64,000 nt of DNA from Natranaeroarchaeum aerophilus (lineage in GTDB: Archaea > Halobacteriota > Halobacteria > Halobacteriales > Natronoarchaeaceae): NCBI RefSeq assembly GCF_023638055.1, contig NZ_JAKRVY010000005.1, positions 62,001-126,000 on the forward strand, in the 5' to 3' direction. The translations under genes and the position numbers were made by a program. Position 1 is the first letter of the stretch. Every line of letters starts with the position of its first letter. Below are positions 23,505-31,465 of this stretch, piece by piece. The notes under the pieces were generated by a model. That model was given only the letters and a program-made list of their open reading frames with translations. It did no database searches and was not told the origin of the DNA.

Positions 23505-25466
23505 ATGGAATCAGGCGCTACTGTAGACGACGAGGTACTCCCCGAAACAGTCACTGTCCGGGCAGAGAATATCGGCGGGATCGACGAAACATCGGTGACG
23601 CTCGATCGAGGGATTACGGCGCTTACGGGCCGGAACGCGACGAACCGAACCTCACTTCTGCAGGCGATCATGGCGGCGCTCGGCAGCGACCAGATCTCGC
23701 TCAAGGCGGACGCCGATACCGGGCATGCCAGTATCGAGATTGGCGACGATGTCTACGAGCGGTCGCTCGAACGGAGCGGTACCGCGATCGTGACCGACGG
23801 CGACCCGTATCTGGAGGACAGCGAGATCGCGGATCTGTTTGCCTTCCTGCTGGAGTCGAACGAAGCTCGCCGTGCCGTAGCCCGTGGAGACGATCTCCGC
23901 GAACTCATCATGCGTCCCGTCGATACGGCTGTAATCCGGTCAAAGATCGACGAGCGCACCGAAGAGAAGCGACGGATCGACGACCGACTCTCGGAACTGG
24001 ACGATATTTCCGCCAAGCTCCCGGGACTCGAAGAGCAACGAACGCGCCTCGACGGCGAAATAGAGGATCTGGAGTCCGAGCTCGCCGCTATCGAGGCGGA
24101 GATCGACGATGTCGACGCCGACGTGGAGACGTCGCGCGCCGAAAAACAGGAGCTCGAATCGAAGCTCGACGAGCTCCAGTCGGTTCGGTCGGAACGCGAA
24201 CGCACGAGGCGGCGGATCGACACCGAACGAGAGAGCATCGACGCGCTGGAATCGGAATACGAGGAACTCGAATCGGAGCTGGCCGAACTTCCGGAGGACC
24301 GCGCCGCCGAACTCCAGCAACTGCGAAGTGAGATCGAGATGCTGGAGGGTCGCAAGGAGTCGCTGACGGCGGAGATCAGCCAGCTCCAGAGTACGATCCA
24401 GTTCAACGAGGACCGGCTAGCGGACGCACAGGCTGGCGAGCTAGACGCCGGTCGCTCGGACACCGACAGCGACGTCACCGACCAGCTCCTTTCCGAGCAG
24501 GATTCGGTCGTCTGCTGGACCTGTGGCTCCGAAGTCGCGCGCGAGCAGATCGAGACCACAGTCGAACAGCTCCAGTCCAGCCGGAAGGAGAAACTGGAGG
24601 AACGAACTGACGTGTCAAACCGGCTGCGCGAGCGACGACAGGACGCCGACGAGCTGGAATCCAAGCGGTCGGAAGTCGACGAGCTAGAACGCCGGATCGA
24701 ACAGGTCGAAGGCGAAATCGAGGATAGAACCGATCGACTGGAGGGCTACGAGGAGCAGCTGGACGAACTTGCGGACGCTGTCGAGCAGCTCGAATCAGAG
24801 GTCGAGGCACTGGAGTCCGAAAGCTACGAGGAAGTGCTCGACAAACATCGGGAGGCCAACTCCGTCGAGTTCGAGATCGAACAGAAAGAACAGAAGCGGC
24901 GTGAGATCACCGAGGAGATCGAAGAGATCGAGTCACGACTGGACGAGCGTGACCACCTCGAAACGAGACGCGATGAGGTCGCGGAGGCCCTCACCGAACT
25001 CCGGACCCGGATCGACAGAATCGAGGCGGACGCAGTCGAGGCGTTCAACGAACACATGGAACGGCTGCTGGAGCTCCTGGCGTACGACAATCTCGACCGC
25101 ATCTGGATCCAGCGAAACGAACGGGAGGTTCGTGAGGGCCGTCGAAAAGTGACGAAGAGCACGTTCGATCTCAAGATCGTCCGGACGACCGAGGACGGCA
25201 CGGCCTACGAGGACGATATCAACCATCTCAGCGAGAGCGAGCGCGAGGTGACAGGACTGGTGTTCGCGCTCGCTGGCTATCTTGTTCACGACGTGTACGA
25301 GACGGTGCCGTTCATGCTGCTGGACTCGCTGGAGGCCATCGACTCCGACCGTATCGCCGATCTTGTCGCGTACTTCCGGGAGTACGCGCCCTACCTCGTC
25401 GTTGCCTTGCTGTTCGAGGACGCCGATGCGCTCGATATTGATCACGAGCGCGTCACCGATATCTGA
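23505..25466 (+). CDS. archaea-specific SMC-related protein
   Basis: 653 residues with Rad50/SMC architecture. The N-terminal nucleotide-binding half (1-150) is followed by coiled coil (about 150-325, E/L/R heptads), a CxxC zinc-hook-like apex at Cys337-Cys340 (CWTCGSE), returning coiled coil (about 350-520) and a C-terminal head (about 530-653). The ATPase motifs are unusual: the P-loop reads TGRNATNRTS, with Arg where Lys is expected; the signature is LSESEREVTGL and Walker B ends LLDSLEAID, with Ser in place of the catalytic Glu. It lies 135 bp after rdfA with its own promoter. A role in chromosome organisation or cell shape with RdfA is plausible. Confidence 0.85.
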   Translation: MESGATVDDEVLPETVTVRAENIGGIDETSVTLDRGITALTGRNATNRTSLLQAIMAALGSDQISLKADADTGHASIEIGDDVYERSLERSGTAIVTDGDPYLEDSEIADLFAFLLESNEARRAVARGDDLRELIMRPVDTAVIRSKIDERTEEKRRIDDRLSELDDISAKLPGLEEQRTRLDGEIEDLESELAAIEAEIDDVDADVETSRAEKQELESKLDELQSVRSERERTRRRIDTERESIDALESEYEELESELAELPEDRAAELQQLRSEIEMLEGRKESLTAEISQLQSTIQFNEDRLADAQAGELDAGRSDTDSDVTDQLLSEQDSVVCWTCGSEVAREQIETTVEQLQSSRKEKLEERTDVSNRLRERRQDADELESKRSEVDELERRIEQVEGEIEDRTDRLEGYEEQLDELADAVEQLESEVEALESESYEEVLDKHREANSVEFEIEQKEQKRREITEEIEEIESRLDERDHLETRRDEVAEALTELRTRIDRIEADAVEAFNEHMERLLELLAYDNLDRIWIQRNEREVREGRRKVTKSTFDLKIVRTTEDGTAYEDDINHLSESEREVTGLVFALAGYLVHDVYETVPFMLLDSLEAIDSDRIADLVAYFREYAPYLVVALLFEDADALDIDHERVTDI

Positions 25467-25876
25467 GGGCCGCTCAGGTTTCTGGACGACCGGACTTCGA
25501 TTCGTTCATCTCATACCTATCGGTGATCCGGGACGTACGAAGTACCGGTCCGGCGTGATCCACAGACCGTTTTCGGTAGCCGATTTGAGTGGCATCTATC
25601 GTGATCACACATTGTAGAAATTCTAAACATTGTGGCCAGTATTCCCGTTATCACGGCTCCGAACCACTGTATTCTGACCAATGTCACACTACCGGTCAAG
25701 TAACAAGTTCCTACCACTGCCGACTTCAAAGTCAGGCCAATCTCATCCTGAAGAACAACGATTCAGCCTTCGAATGCTCGCAGTGCTCCCGTGAGCGTCG
25801 ACGCGATGGCGTCCCTGTCGAACTCTCTGGCCGACGCCACGTCGCCGACTCTCTAGATTGCGCCAGCGGGAACCAC
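25467..25876. other. intergenic region, mostly without gene
   Basis: About 410 bp. Left half is AT-rich, with no acidic frame. The right third holds a possible decayed coding fragment on the minus strand, described separately. Confidence 0.45.
25763..25852 (-). pseudogene. possible decayed C-terminal coding fragment
   Basis: A minus-strand frame bounded by stops reads VGDVASAREFDRDAIAST and continues amphipathically for ten more residues. It looks like a genuine C-terminal helix of an acidic protein (for example the last helix of a glycosyltransferase). It has no start codon, and a stop separates it from the 49-residue gene in the same frame. Too short to identify; could be chance. Confidence 0.2.
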
Positions 25877-26026
25877 TCAGGTAGAGGGATTTGCGACGAC
25901 GCCGCCCTCCCGGACAGCCGTCCGATCACAACAGCTCATACATCCCTGTACGTTGTCCTGGTTGTCGCCGAATACTCGAACGAAGTTCTGCGTGACGAAG
26001 CCGCCGCAGTTATCACATCGTGGCAT
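25877..26026 (-). CDS. 49-residue putative zinc-finger protein
   Basis: Starts MPRCDNCGGFVTQNFVRVFG and carries two knuckles: Cys4-x2-Cys7 and a later CMSCC (Cys29, Cys32/33), enough to bind one zinc. The phrase CxxCGxFVTxxFxRVFGDN recalls the haloarchaeal DUF7563 family of single-zinc-finger micro-proteins. A TATA-like element (TATAG at about 26056) lies about 30 bp upstream. No membrane segment. Function unknown; small zinc fingers of this kind have been tied to biofilm and stress phenotypes in Haloferax. Confidence 0.7.
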   Translation of the reverse strand: MPRCDNCGGFVTQNFVRVFGDNQDNVQGCMSCCDRTAVREGGVVANPST

Positions 26027-26149
26027 GGTTCATCCATGCAATGTTCTCAGTACGGTATAGTTACTCACCGTATACCTGACGTTATATTCTCCTTAAAACA
26101 TGTTAGAGCGCCTCTACGGCAGTTCTGGCCCGTTCGGCTTGTCTGACGA

Positions 26150-27409
26150 TCAGGCGGGGTTCCACCTGTTTGAGGGATCACGGAGGCGTCGTTTCGCCCA
26201 CGTTACCAGCTCCGGGATATCGCTGAGATGAAGGAGTTTACGGATCGCAGCTTTGTCGCCGTCGTTGGCTCTGGAGAGTGTTTCGTCGTCCAGACGGTTG
26301 AGATCCGTCATGAGCCGATCGTAGCGGTCGTTCGGCGCGAGATACAGGATTTCGGTCATCAGCAATCTAGATTTCATTTTCGGTGCGACCTGCTCGTGCC
26401 ACAGGTCCTCGTATACGGAGAGTCGATCGGCGGAGGTATCCGGTTCTTTTGGCGTGAGCGCGTGGTCCGAGGCGATCGCCGCGGCCCGTCCCGACTGCAT
26501 GCACTTGTTGATGCCTTCACCCCAGAGCGGATCGATCGTCGGAACAGTGTCGCCGATCGCCATGAAGCTATCAGTGTGCATCCTGCCGGGCATCTGGATG
26601 TGCGCGGAGCCACGCAGTACCTCACCGCCCTCGATCTTGCTCGCGTTCTCGAAGCGGGGGTCGGTGTCGAGCCAGTGTTGCATGTACCCGTCGATCGTCA
26701 TCCCGCTTTTGGCCTTCTCGCGGTGGCGCTCGTTCTGGATGTAGCAGACGCCGACCTTCGCGGTATCCTCTCCGGTGTGGAAGATCCACGAGTAACCGCC
26801 GGGTGCGATGTCGTGATCCAGCCGGAGCATCATCGCGTCGTGGAGGTCACCATACCCCTCGTGGTCGAGGTCGATCCCCTCCATGTGGTAGTCGATCCCG
26901 ATCGCCTGGTTCTCGCGTTCGAGCGTGCTCACGCCGAGTTCGGATGCCAGCGGCGCGCTCGGACCGGTCGCGTCGATGACGATCTCGCCGTACACTTCCC
27001 TGTCGCCGTCGAACCGAACGCCGACGATTTCGCCACCATCCATCACCGGCCCGGCGACCCGGGCGTCGAAGCCAAACTCCGCGCCGTTCTCCCGGGCCTC
27101 CGCAACAAGCCAGCGCTTGAACGCGGCAAAGTCGAGGACAGCCCCGGAGAGGTCGCGTGTGAAGTGCTCGTTTGGGGACTCCAGTACGACCGAATCGGTG
27201 TACTGCTGGACCACGTCGCCGGGGACCCCAAACGCCGACATCATCGACGGGAAGGTTCCGGCTGTGGATTTGTTGCTCTGACGGGGGAACTCCGCTTCAG
27301 GTTCGGTTTCAAGCACGAGAACGTCGTAATCCCGTGCGGCGAGATCCCGGGCACACTGACCGCCCGCGGGACCTGCGCCAGCGATCACGACGTCGTACTC
27401 GTCGTTCAT
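26150..27409 (-). CDS. geranylgeranyl-reductase family FAD-dependent oxidoreductase
   Basis: 419 residues. The FAD-binding Rossmann start is YDVVIAGAGPAGGQCARDLA. Mid-protein IVIDATGPSAPLA is the second FAD contact, and SFMAIGDTVPTIDPLWGEGINKCMQSG is the GD motif region typical of geranylgeranyl reductases and related hydroxylase-fold flavoproteins. In archaea members saturate the isoprenoid chains of ether lipids (digeranylgeranylglycerophospholipid reductase) or of menaquinone. Several paralogues usually coexist, so the exact substrate is open. It stands alone, with 88 bp to the TauE/SafE gene on the same strand. Confidence 0.85.
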   Translation of the reverse strand: MNDEYDVVIAGAGPAGGQCARDLAARDYDVLVLETEPEAEFPRQSNKSTAGTFPSMMSAFGVPGDVVQQYTDSVVLESPNEHFTRDLSGAVLDFAAFKRWLVAEARENGAEFGFDARVAGPVMDGGEIVGVRFDGDREVYGEIVIDATGPSAPLASELGVSTLERENQAIGIDYHMEGIDLDHEGYGDLHDAMMLRLDHDIAPGGYSWIFHTGEDTAKVGVCYIQNERHREKAKSGMTIDGYMQHWLDTDPRFENASKIEGGEVLRGSAHIQMPGRMHTDSFMAIGDTVPTIDPLWGEGINKCMQSGRAAAIASDHALTPKEPDTSADRLSVYEDLWHEQVAPKMKSRLLMTEILYLAPNDRYDRLMTDLNRLDDETLSRANDGDKAAIRKLLHLSDIPELVTWAKRRLRDPSNRWNPA

Positions 27410-27497
27410 ATGCTGTGATTGGGTGTCCCCGTTATCAATGTTTCTTAACAGTTCATATCATGGAAAGCGTGTTATATATAACTGGGATGCAGACTGG

Positions 27498-28304
27498 TCA
27501 TGCGATCCCTGCCCCACCCAGCAGCAGGCGAATTCCGATGATAGTCAGCAGGGCGAGCACGACCCGGCGACGCAGGCTCTCACCGATCCGATGACGGAGT
27601 CGCTTGCCGATCAGGACGCCAGCGACGGCAGGGACGGTTGCCGCGACAGATGCCAGAAAGACGAGGCTGTCGGGGTAGAGTCCGAGCGCTCCGGCCGTCC
27701 CCACACGCACGGCGTTGAGTCCCAGAAAGAGCATCGCCGTGACGCCGACAAACAGGCCATGTGAGAGGTTACAGCTCTTGAGATACGCGACCAGCTGGAC
27801 GCCGACGTTCGTCGCACCGAAGAGGACGCCGGAGACGAGGCCGACAGCCGCCATACCGCCCGTAGACTCGACGAAACACGCCTCTTTTGCCCGGCTGACC
27901 GCAGGGATCGACACTGCTCGCTGGAGGCTCCCCACGAACGCGAGCGTCACGAGTCCGAGACCAACTCGCAACGGCGCGTCCGGCAGGGCGTCGAGAGCGA
28001 CCATTCCGACGATCATCCCCACGAGCGCGGCGATCAGCAGCGGTGCGAACCGTCGTCCACAGGTTCGTAGCTGTTCGCCCGAGACCTCGCCGACGAGCGA
28101 GAGATTCACCCCGAGTATGGGGACGATCATGAACACGACCGCAGTCGCCGGATCAATGACAGTCGCAAGCGCCATCGTGGCAACGACGGCGAAGCCAAAG
28201 CCCGCGAGTCCGTTCACCGCACCGGCGAGGACGATAACGGCAATGAGGGCTGCCACGGAGGCCAGCGAGTCGATCATTACTCGTTCGTCTCGTAGCAGGT
28301 ACAT
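27498..28304 (-). CDS. TauE/SafE-family anion permease
   Basis: 268 residues from the ATG at 28304, or 259 from the ATG at 28277, which begins directly at the first helix and may be correct. Eight hydrophobic helices in two repeats, with GFGFAVVATMAL in the first half and GVLFGATNVGVQLVAYLKS in the second, match the sulfite exporter TauE/SafE fold. Such permeases move sulfite, sulfonate, sulfoacetate or similar anions. No neighbouring sulfur genes are visible, so the substrate is unknown. Confidence 0.83.
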   Translation of the reverse strand: MYLLRDERVMIDSLASVAALIAVIVLAGAVNGLAGFGFAVVATMALATVIDPATAVVFMIVPILGVNLSLVGEVSGEQLRTCGRRFAPLLIAALVGMIVGMVALDALPDAPLRVGLGLVTLAFVGSLQRAVSIPAVSRAKEACFVESTGGMAAVGLVSGVLFGATNVGVQLVAYLKSCNLSHGLFVGVTAMLFLGLNAVRVGTAGALGLYPDSLVFLASVAATVPAVAGVLIGKRLRHRIGESLRRRVVLALLTIIGIRLLLGGAGIA

Positions 28305-28771
28305 ATCCCTGTGGTGGTTGTGTGTGCAGGATGCTCACAGATCGACAGTCGATCGTCGAGTGGCTGATCCGGAGAAGCAGCCTGCCTATATATAGGACTG
28401 TTGTACTATCGTACTAAATAACAGACTATTAATTGTTCCTGTAGCACCTCACGTGGAGAGATTGATGCGACACAGCACCGGTAACAGGTGAGGGTCAGAC
28501 GTCTCTGGCATAATAAGTCTCCCAGCCCCTCGACCAGCTCTATACTGGCGAAAAACAGATCGTCAGACACTGAAACCGTATGTTACGGCTTGAAAAGGCA
28601 TTTTCATCGAGATTCCACTTCATTGAGTGTTTCGTTACCTCGTTTCGGATCACGGCCTGCGCTTAACTCTCATATCTATAAACATACTCGTATCCTGTTC
28701 TTTGTGCAGGCTGTTCCTGGTTTCGGCACGACTTCGATCCCACACCAGTCTGCGCCAACCCCGAATTTATT
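28305..28771. other. divergent intergenic region
   Basis: 467 bp between divergent genes with a 12-bp perfect palindrome CCTATATATAGG (28385-28396), about 80 bp upstream of the permease, probably its TATA element or an operator. The remainder shows no gene. Confidence 0.5.
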
Positions 28772-31465
28772 ATGGATGACGCGCCGAGTAGTACCGTGTC
28801 TTTCCCGCTGGCGAAACCCGTCGATCGATTGTACGAGGAGGTCGCAGGGTTCGACCTCGTGGTTGTACCGGATGCACCGCTTGCAAGCGCGCTGAATCGT
28901 CGGCTCGACCGTCCGCATCTCGGGACGTTTGCGACCACGCCGCGCCGGCTTGCGGCCGGGCGACGCGAGACTGCCGAGGACCGACTTGCCTTTCTGTCCG
29001 TGATCGAGGATGCCGATATCGGGTGGAAACCCGCAGCTCACGCGATTGGTGATATCCTCCAGTGCTGGGAGCATCAGGGCACCCGGGAGGCGATCCTGGC
29101 CTACGAGGAGCATATCAACGACGTGACGCGGGACGTGCTCGACCGCGTCGGCGCGCTGGAGACAACCTCGAAACGCCTGACGGAGTACCGAATCGAGAGC
29201 GAGAACGTCGCGGTCGTCGGCCTCGACCAGCTGACGCCGCTGGAACGGGCTGTCCTGCCGGAGTCCTACGAGGTCGTTGATCCGTTCAGCGACGATGCCT
29301 TCGAGCTCCCGCCGTTCCGGATATTCGAAACCACGACTGCCATCGTCGAGACGGTTGTCGAGGCCGCACAGTCCGGCGCTCCCGAGGACATCGCAGTCGT
29401 CCTCGATGCCGGAAGCGAGTACTCGCCGCTCATTGAATCGGCGCTGTCGGCGGCTGACGTTCCGTTCTACGGCGGTCCGGGATTCGCTGACGATCCTGAT
29501 CATCGCGCGTTCGTCCAGCTACTGCGAACGCTCCACGGAAGCTCCAACGTGCGCGTGGGAGATGTCCGACCCGTACTTTCTCGGCTCGGCGTCGACGTCT
29601 CCCGTGAGCACAACGAAAAACGGCTTTCGGAACTGGACGAATCGGCTGCCGACCTGTCGTGGCTCCGCTCGCTTGCAGCGGCTGCCCACGAGTACACACT
29701 CGTCGACGTGCTCGCGGAGTACGAGGACCGGGCCGACTGTTCGCTGTCCGCGTTCGGGACGGAGTTAGGGCGCCTCGGACTGGCAGACGCCCCGGCGACC
29801 GAAGCGAACGTCGACCGGTTGACCTTCTACCTCTCGACGTACGAGATGCCGGTAGACCGCGAAAACGAGGGTGTCCTGCTCGCCGACGCGAAATCAGCGG
29901 CCTACGTGGACCGCCCCACGGTCTTTTTCCTCGGTATGGACGACCGCTGGACGCATTCGGCACCGCGGCGACCGTGGGTGGATGGGGCGGAGCAGTTCAC
30001 GCGGAACATCCAGGACTTCCAGTTGCTGCTCCAGAGCGGCGTCGAGCAGCACTACCTCGTACAGGACGCGACTGGCGGCTCGCCCGTGACGCCGTGTCTG
30101 TACTTCGAGGAACTGCTCGATCGGGAGTACGAGCGCTTCTCGGACCTGCCGAGCGTGGCCTACGGGCGAATACGCGACGAAGAGACGCAAGCGATGGAGA
30201 CGGACGACGGTACAGGCAGTTTCGACCGTGACCGACTCGTCGATGGCTCCGAACCCACTGCATCGACGCGCCTGCTGGGCGTCGACGCCGTCAGCCAGTC
30301 CTCGCTCGGCTCCTATGTCAACTCGCCGCGGGACTACTGCTTCGACACACTGCTTTCCTCGCCCGACAGGGAGTACTTCGCCGAGGGGAACCTGTTTCAC
30401 GACTTCGCCGAGTTCTACGTGAACCACCCCGACTTTGTCGACGAGTCGGTCCGCGAATCGGTCGTCGACCTGCTGGTCGAGGAGACGCGCCCGTTCCGCC
30501 GGAGCGTCGACGAGGGGCGAAAACGAACCGAGTACCGTGTCGGCGTCGACACGCTCGTCGCGTATCTGGACGACGTCAGCCCCGAGGATACCGCTTTCCT
30601 GTCGCCGTCCGATGGGTGGGGAACGAACGCAGTCGCCGAGCACTTCGACAGGTCGATCGACTCGCCCGTGACCGAACGCTGGTTCGAGGACGAGGAGCTG
30701 GGCGTCAGAGGGAAGATCGACCTCGTCGCCGATCCCACACACCTCGTCGATTTCAAAAGCGGCAGCAAAAAGGGGGCAACAGCGGTCGTGGGCAACGCCG
30801 CGATCGACCCGCCCAGCGACACGCCCGACTTCCAGGCGCTGCTGTACCTCACCTACTGGCGCTCGCAGTATCCCGACCGCCAGCTATCCTTCACGTTCGT
30901 CCACTTCCTCGAACTCCTCGACGAGATCGTGACGGGCGAACTCGCGCTGGAGGACCTCGACGTCGAGGACGGCGAGCTCGACGACGCGCTGACCACGATC
31001 ACCTACTACCCGAAGCACTTCTCCGAGTACGCGAGCTCCCGGTCGACGTTCGAGGCGCTCCGGGATGAGGGTGCGAAGAAGTGTCAGAAGACCCTCTCAC
31101 AGGTCGAGTACCGGGACTACGCCGCGGTCTTCGAGCAGGTTCCGATCCACCACACGACGGATAGCGACGAACTCATCGAGTCGGCCTTCGGCGAGAGCTT
31201 CATCGACCGAATGCAAGCGATTGTCGGGGAATACAAGTACGTCGTGGCGGGCTGTAAACAGGCGATGCGCGAACTGACTCGGATCAGGGACCGGAACTAC
31301 TTCGAGGGGGATCTGGACGCGTTCGAGACGTTCCTCGACGACCAGCTCGCGGAGCTAAACCGTCGCCACACCGGAGAGGAGCGGTTTCCGGTCGGCGGTC
31401 CCGGCGAGGAGCCAAACGAGCGCTATCTGAACCACCGGGATCTGCTGCTGGAGGGCGAACGATGA
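28772..31465 (+). CDS. AddB-like PD-(D/E)XK nuclease / inactive helicase subunit
   Basis: 897 residues. The first 450 residues look like a degenerate superfamily 1 helicase core without a P-loop. The last third is a RecB-type nuclease: the LSSLGSYVNSPRDYCFD-like entry motif, then GVRGKIDLVADPTHLVDFKSGS with Asp650, Asp660 and Lys662 as the metal/catalytic triad. Its stop overlaps the start of a UvrD/AddA-like gene (ATGA), so the two products almost certainly form a complex analogous to bacterial AddAB for double-strand end resection. The AddB iron-sulfur cysteine set (one upstream plus CxxCx5C) is not evident. Archaea usually use HerA-NurA with Mre11-Rad50, so this is an additional system. 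Confidence 0.85.
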   Translation: MDDAPSSTVSFPLAKPVDRLYEEVAGFDLVVVPDAPLASALNRRLDRPHLGTFATTPRRLAAGRRETAEDRLAFLSVIEDADIGWKPAAHAIGDILQCWEHQGTREAILAYEEHINDVTRDVLDRVGALETTSKRLTEYRIESENVAVVGLDQLTPLERAVLPESYEVVDPFSDDAFELPPFRIFETTTAIVETVVEAAQSGAPEDIAVVLDAGSEYSPLIESALSAADVPFYGGPGFADDPDHRAFVQLLRTLHGSSNVRVGDVRPVLSRLGVDVSREHNEKRLSELDESAADLSWLRSLAAAAHEYTLVDVLAEYEDRADCSLSAFGTELGRLGLADAPATEANVDRLTFYLSTYEMPVDRENEGVLLADAKSAAYVDRPTVFFLGMDDRWTHSAPRRPWVDGAEQFTRNIQDFQLLLQSGVEQHYLVQDATGGSPVTPCLYFEELLDREYERFSDLPSVAYGRIRDEETQAMETDDGTGSFDRDRLVDGSEPTASTRLLGVDAVSQSSLGSYVNSPRDYCFDTLLSSPDREYFAEGNLFHDFAEFYVNHPDFVDESVRESVVDLLVEETRPFRRSVDEGRKRTEYRVGVDTLVAYLDDVSPEDTAFLSPSDGWGTNAVAEHFDRSIDSPVTERWFEDEELGVRGKIDLVADPTHLVDFKSGSKKGATAVVGNAAIDPPSDTPDFQALLYLTYWRSQYPDRQLSFTFVHFLELLDEIVTGELALEDLDVEDGELDDALTTITYYPKHFSEYASSRSTFEALRDEGAKKCQKTLSQVEYRDYAAVFEQVPIHHTTDSDELIESAFGESFIDRMQAIVGEYKYVVAGCKQAMRELTRIRDRNYFEGDLDAFETFLDDQLAELNRRHTGEERFPVGGPGEEPNERYLNHRDLLLEGER

